Below, piece after piece: positions 7,913 through 15,311 of a stretch of DNA of 58,058 bases. The first letter of the stretch is position 1; each line of letters opens with the position of its first letter. The notes under the pieces were generated by a model. The model made no database searches and was not told the DNA's origin. It saw only the letters and a list, made by a program, of their open reading frames with translations. The stretch comes from Nocardia asiatica NBRC 100129 (GTDB taxonomy: Bacteria; Actinomycetota; Actinomycetes; Mycobacteriales; Mycobacteriaceae). The position numbers were made by a program, and so were the translations under genes. Location of the stretch: positions 1 through 58,058 of the forward strand of contig NZ_BAFS01000085.1 in the NCBI RefSeq assembly GCF_000308415.1, read 5' to 3'.

Positions 7913-9370
7913 GTGCGATGTGTGGTGTTCGGCGCGACCGGTTACATCGGCGGACGACTGGTACCGGAGTTGCTGGCGGCTGGTCACCGGGTCCGGGTGC
8001 TGGCGCGCACGCCGGGCAAGCTCGCCGAGGCGCCGTGGCGCGATCGCGTCGAGGTGCTCGCCGGTGACGTGACCTCCGTCGCCGACGTGCGCGCCGCCCT
8101 GTCCGGGCAGGACGTGCTGTACTACCTGATCCATTCGCTGACCCGCGCCGACTTCGACACCGTCGACCGGGAGGCGGCCACGCTGGTCGCCGCCGAAGCG
8201 GCGCAGGCGGGCTTGACCAGGATCGTCTATCTGGGCGGCATCACCCCGGGCACGCAGCGGTTGTCGCGCCACCTGGCCTCCCGCGCGGAGGTCGGCGAGA
8301 TCCTGCGGGCGGGGCCGGTGCCCGCGCTGGTGCTGCAAGCCGCGGTGATCATCGGTTCCGGCTCGGCCAGTTTCGAGATGCTGCGTTACCTGACCGAGCG
8401 GTTGCCGATGATGGTCACGCCGCGCTGGGTGCGCAACCGGATCCAGCCGATCGCGGTGCGTGACGTGCTGTACTACCTGACCGAGGCCGCGACGCTGCCC
8501 GCAGGCGCGGGCGGAACCTTCGACATCGGCGGTCCGGACGTGCTGACCTACGTGCAGATGATGCGCGGCTACGCCGAAGTGGCGCAGCTGCCGCGCCGGC
8601 TGATCGTGCCGGTGCCGGTGCTGACGCCGTGGTTGTCGGCGCAGTGGGTGAACCTGGTGACCCCGGTACCGCGCGCGATCGCCGTGCCGCTGATGGAGTC
8701 GCTGATCAACGACGTGGTCTGCCGCGATCACGCGATCGCCGATCTGGTCCCGGACCCGCCGGGGGGCCTGACCGGTTACCGGCAGGCGTTGACGCTGGCA
8801 CTGCGGAAGATCCGCGATCTGGACGTGCCGACCCGGTGGTCGGACGCCCACTCGCCGGGCGCGCCGTCGGATCCGCTGCCCACCGACCCGGCGTGGTCTG
8901 GCGGTTCGCTGTACCGGGATGTCCGCGAGCGTCACACCGACGCCGACCCGGCGACGCTGTGGCGGGTGATCGAGGCGATCGGGGGCGAACACGGCTGGTA
9001 TTCGTTCCCGCTGGCCTGGTCGCTGCGCGGGTGGATCGACCGGCTCGCGGGCGGCGCCGGTCTCGGCCGCGGTCGCCGCGATCCGCACCGGTTGCACGAA
9101 GGCGAGGCACTGGATTGGTGGCGGGTGGAGCGGCTGGAGCGTCCCCGGCTGCTGCGTCTGCGCGCCGAGATGCGGGTGCCGGGCCGGGCCTGGCTGGAAC
9201 TGGCGGTCGAGCCGGACGGTCCGGGCGCCACCTACCGTCAACGCGCGCTGTTCGAGCCGCACGGGCTGGCCGGGCATCTTTACTGGAAGTCGATCGCGCC
9301 CTTCCACGCCGTCATCTTCGGTGGGATGGCGCGCAATATCACGGGCGCCGCGGAATCCTCCCGCGCGTGA
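7913..9370 (+). CDS. NAD(P)-binding SDR-type protein with C-terminal DUF2867
   Basis: 485 residues. The N-terminal half is an atypical SDR/NmrA-type Rossmann domain (VFGATGYIGGRLVPELL, then LIHSL and YLGGI segments). The C-terminal part (about residues 315-480) is a DUF2867 domain with SLRGWIDRL and WWRVERLE segments, a START/SRPBCC-like fold. This two-domain layout matches actinobacterial relatives of YbjT. The GTG at 7913 is chosen because GGAAGGG lies about 8 bases upstream; the earlier GTG at 7904 overlaps that site. Substrate unknown. No catalytic Tyr-x3-Lys motif is evident. Confidence 0.85.
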   Translation: MRCVVFGATGYIGGRLVPELLAAGHRVRVLARTPGKLAEAPWRDRVEVLAGDVTSVADVRAALSGQDVLYYLIHSLTRADFDTVDREAATLVAAEAAQAGLTRIVYLGGITPGTQRLSRHLASRAEVGEILRAGPVPALVLQAAVIIGSGSASFEMLRYLTERLPMMVTPRWVRNRIQPIAVRDVLYYLTEAATLPAGAGGTFDIGGPDVLTYVQMMRGYAEVAQLPRRLIVPVPVLTPWLSAQWVNLVTPVPRAIAVPLMESLINDVVCRDHAIADLVPDPPGGLTGYRQALTLALRKIRDLDVPTRWSDAHSPGAPSDPLPTDPAWSGGSLYRDVRERHTDADPATLWRVIEAIGGEHGWYSFPLAWSLRGWIDRLAGGAGLGRGRRDPHRLHEGEALDWWRVERLERPRLLRLRAEMRVPGRAWLELAVEPDGPGATYRQRALFEPHGLAGHLYWKSIAPFHAVIFGGMARNITGAAESSRA

Positions 9371-9419
9371 TGACGCCCCGTCGGGCCGCGACCGCAGCGG
9401 CTCGCCGAACCCGGCGGGC

Positions 9420-9669
9420 GCGCCCGGGATCGATGCGTTCACGGTCGAGATCGCCGGAGTCGACGTGCGGCGATTCCACGACGCGCTGGTGGCCGACCCG
9501 CGGGCGCGCGAACGACTGGTCGGCGGTTCGGTCAGCGATGGCGGCACGCTCGTTCTGGTCGCGGATATGGCCGATGTCGAGCCGACCCGGCGATTTTGCC
9601 GAGGGAATCGGCGGAGAGTGGGATGCGGTCACGGTGCACTACGGCGATCGCGAGTTCGTCGGCGCCTGA
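9420..9669 (+). pseudogene. Frameshifted small conserved-looking gene
   Basis: Two reading frames look like one protein cut by a shift. The first frame gives a protein-like stretch from 9429 (IDAFTVEIAGVDVRRFHDAL ... LVLVADMADVEP). The frame then jumps by one base near 9583-9597 to GDFAEGIGGEWDAVTVHYGD and a stop at 9667-9669. Together these make about 80 residues of normal globular composition. The start codon is uncertain. I do not recognise the family. It could be a true pseudogene or an assembly error. Confidence 0.4.
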
Positions 9670-9764
9670 ACCGGCCGCGCGCGGCGAAGACCCGGCATCC
9701 TTCCGATGGTGGATCTACCCTGATCCCGGTGGCGATTTCGGAGTGACGACGGCTGGGAGTCTCG

Positions 9765-11051
9765 GTGGGTGCGGCATTGGTCAAGGGACAGAACGGGGCA
9801 CTGGATGTGCCCCGCGTGCTGGTGTCGGTGCGCACCGAAGCCACTATCGACGTTTCGGCGCTGCTGGTGACCGAGACCGGGCGGGTGCGATCGGACGCCG
9901 ACTTCGTGTTCTTCAACCAGCCCAGCGCGCCGGGCGTGTCGCTGGAGCCGGGAACGCCTCGCGCGCTGGCTGTTTCGCTCGACGACCTGCCCCGCGACAT
10001 CGCGCAGCTACGCGCGGTGCTGACCTTGGACGATCCGGCGCAGACTTTCGGCCGGTTCGCGCCACCGGTCGCGACGGTCGCCGACGCGGCGGGAAACCTG
10101 CTGTACGAGTACCGCATCGAGGGCCTGGGCAGTGAATCCGTGGTGATCGCGCTCGAGCTGTATCGCAGGCAATGCGCGTGGAAGGTGCGCGCGGTCGGGC
10201 AGGGCTATGCGGGCGGCTTCGCCGCGCTGGTCACCGATCATGGTGTGAGCGTCGAGGACGAGCCCTCCCAGGACCAGGTCCAGTCCGCGCCGCAGCCGCA
10301 GGCCATGGCCACTCCGGCGGCGGAGGTCTTCACCGTTCCCGGCGAGGCGAAGCTCTCGCTCGAGAAGCGGGCGACGTTGGACCTGCGTAAGCGCGTGGTC
10401 GCGAAAGTGCTGATCGATAAGGAGGCTTTCGGGATCCGCGCCCGTGTCGTGCTCGTCATCGACAAGACCGGCAGCATGAAACGGCAGTATCACAACCAGG
10501 TGGTGCACCGGGTCGTGCAGCGGATGATTCCGGTGGCCACCCAACTCGACGACGACGGCACCTTGGAGGCGTATCTCTACGCCCTCTCCTTCGTCAAGCT
10601 GCCCGACATCACCGTCGAGCACGGTGACGAGTGGGCCCGGACCTTCTTACATCTCACCGGGACCCACGAGGGCATCGACTACGACCGGCTCGGCGGCCGC
10701 AACGACGAACTGCCGATCATGAGCGACATCATCGAGTCGTTGCGTCCCGGCGGCCGCCCCACCCTCGTGTTGTTCTTCACCGACGGCGGCTTCGCCAAGA
10801 AGCGCGAGATCGCGGCGCTCATGCGCGATGCCTCGCTGCTGCCCGCGTTCTGGCAGTTCGTCGGTCTCGGACGTGCCAATTACGGTGTGTTGCGCACTCT
10901 CGACGAGCTGTCCGACCGAGCGGTGGACAACGCGGGATTCTTCGCCTTGGACGACATCGATAAGGTCGACGATGCGCAGCTCTACGCGCGTCTGCTCGGC
11001 GAGTTCCCGGACTGGCTTCGCGCCGCGCGCGCCGCGGGCATCCTGCGCTGA
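9765..11051 (+). CDS. TerD-domain / von Willebrand factor A protein (TerF-like)
   Basis: 428 residues. Residues 1-185 form a TerD-type beta-sandwich (LVTETGRVRSDADFVFFNQP, then GQGYAGGFAALV), the calcium-binding fold of tellurite/stress proteins. After a Gln/Pro-rich linker, residues 225-425 are a vWA domain with MIDAS-like D233-K-T-G-S. The order TerD-vWA is that of TerF-like proteins in ter stress systems, thought to act as scaffolds at the membrane. The GTG start has GGGAG 5 bases upstream. A second TerD gene lies about 8 kb away, so the two may work together. Confidence 0.88.
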   Translation: MGAALVKGQNGALDVPRVLVSVRTEATIDVSALLVTETGRVRSDADFVFFNQPSAPGVSLEPGTPRALAVSLDDLPRDIAQLRAVLTLDDPAQTFGRFAPPVATVADAAGNLLYEYRIEGLGSESVVIALELYRRQCAWKVRAVGQGYAGGFAALVTDHGVSVEDEPSQDQVQSAPQPQAMATPAAEVFTVPGEAKLSLEKRATLDLRKRVVAKVLIDKEAFGIRARVVLVIDKTGSMKRQYHNQVVHRVVQRMIPVATQLDDDGTLEAYLYALSFVKLPDITVEHGDEWARTFLHLTGTHEGIDYDRLGGRNDELPIMSDIIESLRPGGRPTLVLFFTDGGFAKKREIAALMRDASLLPAFWQFVGLGRANYGVLRTLDELSDRAVDNAGFFALDDIDKVDDAQLYARLLGEFPDWLRAARAAGILR

Positions 11052-11128
11052 CCGCGGAAGTGCGCATCGGCGCGCTGCCACGGCCTACAGCGCGGAGCTG
11101 CCTGCCCACTGACACATCCCCCGTTTGT

Positions 11129-11145
11129 CATAGCTAAAAGCTATG
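11129..11145. terminator. Small hairpin between the TerD-vWA and VirB2-like genes
   Basis: CATAGCT-AAA-AGCTATG is a perfect 7-base inverted repeat, flanked by CCCC and GGGG that could extend the stem. It lies between two converging genes, so a terminator is the simplest reading; an AT-rich operator is the alternative. Confidence 0.4.
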
Positions 11146-11172
11146 CTGGGGTGTGTTTCGGCGCGGCCCGAA

Positions 11173-11448
11173 TCAGCCGATGACGGCGTTCATGATGGTG
11201 CCCGCGCTGGTGGCGACCACCCCGCCGATCATGGCTCCCGCTACCATCTTCGGCGACTCGAGACCGCCGCCGGTCCACTTCTCCCAGGCGAAGCGGCCAC
11301 CGGCGTAGATGATGCCGCAGATGCCCGACAGGAGCACGAACCACGTCAGGTAGCGGACCAGTTGGAGGAACTTGTCGGAGATCGGCGGTGCTTCTGGTGT
11401 GGGGTTGCCGATCTGCGCCAGGGTGTCGTAAGCGGCGGCCAGGATCAT
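11173..11448 (-). CDS. Small two-helix membrane protein, VirB2/TrbC-like topology (copy 1)
   Basis: 91 residues. After a short N-terminus with the IGNPTPEAPP motif come a first hydrophobic helix (about 29-49), a loop with GGRFAWEKW, then a GGGLESPKM link and a second helix (about 66-88). Two helices joined by a short polar loop resemble conjugative pilin-like VirB2/TrbC proteins. The sequence is about 68 of 82 residues identical to the divergent gene at 11839. The ATG at 11448 is chosen as the first codon matching the paralog. No other conjugation genes are visible here, so the pilin link is only a topology argument. Confidence 0.65.
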   Translation of the reverse strand: MILAAAYDTLAQIGNPTPEAPPISDKFLQLVRYLTWFVLLSGICGIIYAGGRFAWEKWTGGGLESPKMVAGAMIGGVVATSAGTIMNAVIG

Positions 11449-11838
11449 CGTCGTTCGCTCATTCTGGATTCGGGACAGGGGCAAGTGATTCGCTGAAGAA
11501 GATCGTATCCGTTCGCTCGCCGCGATGCAGTCAGGTCCGTGTAGCGCAGGGAAGTTCGCGTTTCCCGTCTCCGTGCCGGGGTAGGCGAAGCTCGGGATCA
11601 TGGATGACGCGCGGCGGTCGAGACCTCGCCGCCGCTTTTCGCCGGACCCGGCCGGGGACTGTTCGCGGGGCGATCCGACGTGATCCACCGCCGATCGCGG
11701 GCGTTCCGGGCAGAGCGCGCCGCGGCGCGGTCCGTACCCGTATCCTGGTGCCTGGCCGAATTCATCGGTGGTCGAACAGTTTTCGCAAAGAGGCTGGTCG
11801 ACGGCGGGGATTGTATTCGAGCGTAGAGGGAGTAGACG
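11449..11838. other. Intergenic region between divergent paralogs
   Basis: 390 bases between the two divergent VirB2-like genes. No coding sequence is convincing in any frame. It must hold both promoters. GAGGGAG (11827-11833) is the ribosome site of the plus-strand copy. The minus-strand copy has only a weak one. Confidence 0.45.
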
Positions 11839-12132
11839 GTGAGCATCATTCTGGCGTCGGTCGGCGATTCGTTCACGACGTTGGCGCAGATCGGCAATCC
11901 GACCCCGGAGGCTCCGCCTCTGGCGGACAAGCTCTTACAGTTCGTGCGGTATCTGACCTGGTTCGCACTGGCGTCCGGCATCGTCAGCATCATCTACGCG
12001 GGCGGCAGATTCGCCTGGGAGAAGTGGAGCGGCGGCGGGTTGCAGTCGCCGAAGATGATCGCGGGGGCGATGCTCGGCGGGGTGGTCGCCACCAGCGCGG
12101 GCACCATCATGAACACCGTCCTGGAGTTCTGA
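11839..12132 (+). CDS. Small two-helix membrane protein, VirB2/TrbC-like topology (copy 2)
   Basis: 97 residues, a divergent paralog of the gene ending at 11173. It carries the same IGNPTPEAPP motif, first helix, GGRFAWEKW loop, QSPKM link and GGVVATSAGTIMN second helix. The GTG start is well supported by GAGGGAG 5-6 bases upstream. The differences are mostly conservative (Ile/Leu, Ser/Ala, Val/Ala), which suggests that both copies are under selection. The function is unknown to me. Possible roles are a pilin-like subunit or a small membrane oligomer. Confidence 0.7.
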   Translation: MSIILASVGDSFTTLAQIGNPTPEAPPLADKLLQFVRYLTWFALASGIVSIIYAGGRFAWEKWSGGGLQSPKMIAGAMLGGVVATSAGTIMNTVLEF

Positions 12133-12258
12133 CCGCGGCCGCCGTTCGGTGATCTGACGCGCCCTTCACGGCGCTGACCTGCTATTTCCGCTGGTAGGGC
12201 GGGTAAGATCCGTTGCGGATCTCGCGGTGCCCGATCGGATCGGAGGCGGAGCAGGATC

Positions 12259-13662
12259 ATGGACACAACCGGCGGGAAGGTCACCGTGTCGCGGCGCACG
12301 GCGTTCGGTATCGCGGCGACCGCGCTCGGGGTGGCGGCATGCGGCGGATCCGGCGAGCAGGACTCCGGCCCGGTTCCCGGCGATGCCGTCACGGTCGCCA
12401 AGGACGCCTACGTGTTCGGGTTTCCGCTGGTGTTGCTGGACGTCACGCGCGCGGCGGCGGAGGCGGTCACCCCGGTCAACCGGTTCCAGCACGCGGCGTC
12501 GCTGCCCACACCCGCGCAGCGGGAGGTGGTGCGCCTGGACCGGGATACGCTGCGTTCGACGGCTTGGCTGGATCTGACGTCGGAGCCGATGGTGTTGCAG
12601 GTTCCTGGGATGGGTGGTCGGTTCTGGTTGGCGCAGGTGTTGGATGCGTGGACGAACAATGTGCACAATCCGAGCAGTCGTCGGCCGCAGGCGGTGTCTG
12701 ATGTGCCGCCGTATACGTATGTGGTGACCGGTCCTGGTTGGTCGGGTGTGTTGCCGGAGGGGTTGACGCGGTTGGCTGTGCCGACGCCGACGGTGTGGTT
12801 GATCGTGCGGATTCAGGTCGACGGTGAGAAGGATCTTCCGGTGGTGCGGTCTCTGCAAGAGGGGTTGCGGTTGGTGCCGTTGAGCGCGTGGCAGACGGGC
12901 GCCCCGCCGCCGGCGCCCGCCGCGCCGCCCGCGCAGGAGAGCGGGCAGTCGCCGCCGGAACTGGTCGGGGAGATGGACGCGCGCGTGTTCTTCGATCGGA
13001 TGTGCGCGCTGTTGTCGATCAATCCGCCCGCCCCCGAGGACGCGCCCGCCATGCGGCGCTTCGCGACCATCGGCATCCGGCCCGGGGGTGCGGTGGAAGG
13101 CGTCTCCGACATCGATCTGGCCACCGCGGTGGAGACCGCCCAGCAGCAGATACCGGTGTATATCGGTGCGCGGACGGTCAACGAGAACGGCTGGCTGATC
13201 GATCCGGACGTCGGCCGGTACGGCGTCGACTACATGCTGCGCGCCGCCATCGCGGGGGTGGCCCTCGGCGCGAGCCTGGCGGAGAACGCCTTCTATCCGA
13301 CCCTGTTCGCCTCCACGGACGCGGGCGGTGACTCGGGTCGATTCCGGTTGCACTTCGCGCCCGGCCAGTTGCCGCCGGTCGACGCGTTCTGGTCGCTGAC
13401 CGCCTACGGCGCGGACAGTTACCTGGTGTCCAATCCGGCGGCGATCTACGCGGTGGGCCACCCGGTCCCGGTGGCGCTCAATCCGGACGGATCCTCCGAT
13501 ATCGCGGTGCAGTACGCCGACCCGGGACCGGCGGTACCCGCCGGGAACTGGCTGCCCATCCCGGAAGCCGGTCAGTTCTCGCTGACCCTGCGGATGTACG
13601 CGCCGAAGGCGGAGGCCGTGCAGGGGCGATGGCGTCCGCCGCCGCTGGTCCCGGTGTTCTGA
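12259..13662 (+). CDS. DUF1254/DUF1214 lipoprotein, tandem copy 1
   Basis: 467 residues. A Tat-type lipoprotein signal is present (VSRRTAFGIAATALGVAACGG: twin Arg, hydrophobic core, lipobox Cys near residue 31), so it is probably exported folded and anchored outside. Residues 50-200 match DUF1254 (DAYVFGFPLVLLDVTR, then PMVLQVPGMGGRFWLAQVLD). The C-terminal half is DUF1214 (FRLHFAPGQLPPVDAFWSLT, then NWLPIP). Such proteins are common and of unknown biochemical role. GGAG lies upstream of the ATG. It shares long stretches of identical DNA with the next gene. Confidence 0.88.
   Translation: MDTTGGKVTVSRRTAFGIAATALGVAACGGSGEQDSGPVPGDAVTVAKDAYVFGFPLVLLDVTRAAAEAVTPVNRFQHAASLPTPAQREVVRLDRDTLRSTAWLDLTSEPMVLQVPGMGGRFWLAQVLDAWTNNVHNPSSRRPQAVSDVPPYTYVVTGPGWSGVLPEGLTRLAVPTPTVWLIVRIQVDGEKDLPVVRSLQEGLRLVPLSAWQTGAPPPAPAAPPAQESGQSPPELVGEMDARVFFDRMCALLSINPPAPEDAPAMRRFATIGIRPGGAVEGVSDIDLATAVETAQQQIPVYIGARTVNENGWLIDPDVGRYGVDYMLRAAIAGVALGASLAENAFYPTLFASTDAGGDSGRFRLHFAPGQLPPVDAFWSLTAYGADSYLVSNPAAIYAVGHPVPVALNPDGSSDIAVQYADPGPAVPAGNWLPIPEAGQFSLTLRMYAPKAEAVQGRWRPPPLVPVF
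12555..12894 (+). repeat. 340-bp exact repeat, copy A
   Basis: Identical over 340 bases to 14091-14430, at a constant offset of 1536 bases. The block has many codons ending in T or G (ggt, ttg, gat), unlike the C-rich third positions on either side. Shorter matching blocks at the same offset lie upstream (12395-12502, 108 bases exact) and downstream (13015-13110, one mismatch in 96). Confidence 0.95.
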
Positions 13663-13779
13663 TCCGCCGCGCGACCGACCGCGTATCGCTCCGCTGACCA
13701 GCGTTTTCTCCTCCGTGCGGCGGGTATGATCCGGTGGATCCGGCGCGGTAACCGAGCAGATCGGAGGCGGAGCGGGATC

Positions 13780-15186
13780 ATGGCGGACAGCACCCGCGGT
13801 CACGGGCTGTCGCGGCGCGCCGTGCTCGGCATGGCCGCGACCTCGATGGCCGCGCTCGGCGCGGCGGCATGCGGCGGATCGGAGCAGGAGGGCGCCGAGC
13901 GCTCGGCCGTGACCACCGAGAACGGCATGATCGCCAAGGACGCCTACGTGTTCGGGTTTCCGCTGGTGTTGCTGGACGTCACGCGCGCGGCGGCGGAGGC
14001 GGTCACCCCGGTCAACCGGTTCCAGCACGCGGCGTCGCCGGTCACCGCCGCCGATCGCGACCGGGTGCGGCCGGACCCTGACACTCTGCATTCGACGGCT
14101 TGGCTGGATCTGACGTCGGAGCCGATGGTGTTGCAGGTTCCTGGGATGGGTGGTCGGTTCTGGTTGGCGCAGGTGTTGGATGCGTGGACGAACAATGTGC
14201 ACAATCCGAGCAGTCGTCGGCCGCAGGCGGTGTCTGATGTGCCGCCGTATACGTATGTGGTGACCGGTCCTGGTTGGTCGGGTGTGTTGCCGGAGGGGTT
14301 GACGCGGTTGGCTGTGCCGACGCCGACGGTGTGGTTGATCGTGCGGATTCAGGTCGACGGTGAGAAGGATCTTCCGGTGGTGCGGTCTCTGCAAGAGGGG
14401 TTGCGGTTGGTGCCGTTGAGCGCGTGGCAGGCGGGCGCCCCGCCGCCCGCGAGCCAGCCGCCGAGCGGGCGATCGAACGCCCAACGCCCCGTCGAGCAGG
14501 TGCTGGCGATGGACGGGCGCGAATTCCTCGATCGGATGTGCGCGTTGCTGTCGATCAATCCGCCCGCCCCCGAGGACGCGCCCGCCATGCGGCGCTTCGC
14601 GACCATCGGCATCCGGCCCGGCGGTGCGGTGGAAGGCGTCTCCGACGCCGAACTGACTGCCGCGGCGGACGCCGTCGAACAGCAGCTGCCCGTGACGATC
14701 GGAGCCAACACGATCAACGACAACGGCTGGGTCACCGATTTCGGGGCCGGCCGTTACGGCACCGACTATCTCCTTCGCGCCGTCACGGCGTTCGGCGCTC
14801 TCGGCATTCCCCTCCCCGAAGACGCGCACTACTTCTTCACGGCGGTTCCCGCGGGCTCCGGCCCGTTCCGGTTGCACTTCGCCGCCGGGGAGCTGCCGCC
14901 GGTGGACGCTTTCTGGTCGCTGGCCGTCTACGATGCCGCGGACCATCTGGTGGCGAATCCGGCCGAGATCTACTCGATAGGTCACCATGTCCCTGTCGTG
15001 CTCAATCCGGACGGCTCTCTAGACCTGACGCTCCAGCGCGACGAGCCCGGTCCCGGCGTGCCCGAGGGCAACTGGCTGCCCGTCCCGGCGTCGGAGCCGT
15101 TCTCGGCAACCCTGGCCTTGTTCGAACCGAGAGATTCCGTCCTGCAGCGACGCTGGCATCCGCCACCGCTGATCGCGCTGCGCTAG
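13780..15186 (+). CDS. DUF1254/DUF1214 lipoprotein, tandem copy 2
   Basis: 468 residues, paralog of the gene ending at 13662 and 117 bases downstream of it. The signal is again Tat lipoprotein (LSRRAVLGMAATSMAALGAAACGG). DUF1254 occupies the N-terminal half and DUF1214 the C-terminal half (FRLHFAAGELPPVDAFWSLA). The upstream sequence GATCGGAGGCGGAGC is shared with copy 1, so the duplication included the ribosome site. The ATG at 13780 is used. The stretches between the identical blocks have diverged freely, including the Pro-rich segment near residue 220, so the two proteins may differ in partner or substrate. Confidence 0.88.
   Translation: MADSTRGHGLSRRAVLGMAATSMAALGAAACGGSEQEGAERSAVTTENGMIAKDAYVFGFPLVLLDVTRAAAEAVTPVNRFQHAASPVTAADRDRVRPDPDTLHSTAWLDLTSEPMVLQVPGMGGRFWLAQVLDAWTNNVHNPSSRRPQAVSDVPPYTYVVTGPGWSGVLPEGLTRLAVPTPTVWLIVRIQVDGEKDLPVVRSLQEGLRLVPLSAWQAGAPPPASQPPSGRSNAQRPVEQVLAMDGREFLDRMCALLSINPPAPEDAPAMRRFATIGIRPGGAVEGVSDAELTAAADAVEQQLPVTIGANTINDNGWVTDFGAGRYGTDYLLRAVTAFGALGIPLPEDAHYFFTAVPAGSGPFRLHFAAGELPPVDAFWSLAVYDAADHLVANPAEIYSIGHHVPVVLNPDGSLDLTLQRDEPGPGVPEGNWLPVPASEPFSATLALFEPRDSVLQRRWHPPPLIALR
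14091..14430 (+). repeat. 340-bp exact repeat, copy B
   Basis: Second copy of the block at 12555-12894. The match ends abruptly at both edges: a C/A mismatch just before 14091 and an A/G mismatch just after 14430. This points to recent gene conversion rather than a fresh duplication of the whole gene. Confidence 0.95.
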
Positions 15187-15196
15187 GGAACGGAAA

Positions 15197-15213
15197 AGTA
15201 AACATGTTTTACT
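15197..15213. promoter_or_regulatory. Palindromic operator upstream of the P450-TetR operon
   Basis: AGTAAA-CATGT-TTTACT is a 17-base inverted repeat in the gap between the DUF1254 gene and the P450 gene. A second related 14-mer (TAAACACTGTTCAC) follows directly at 15213. The site also contains AAC-AT-GTT, the core of the KstR operator (TNNAACNNGTTNNA), with one outer mismatch. It may bind the operon's own TetR protein, KstR, or both. Confidence 0.5.
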
Positions 15214-15311
15214 AAACACTGTTCACGAAGCGGTGTTCTGTGGTTGCATCTCCCTTGACCGCGTTCCCGCATCGCCGTGGGGGCCGCGCCCCACACCGTA
15301 GGAGATTTGCC

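Noticed and set aside
12395..14430. Repeat blocks as an insertion sequence or mobile element
   Set aside because: The repeated blocks lie in frame inside two homologous genes, with no terminal inverted repeats or transposase; duplication with gene conversion explains them.
12166..14988. 940-residue minus-strand frame across both DUF1254 genes
   Set aside because: It repeats the shadow of the duplicated genes and has abnormal His/Arg/Gln content. The repeats in it come from the plus-strand duplication.
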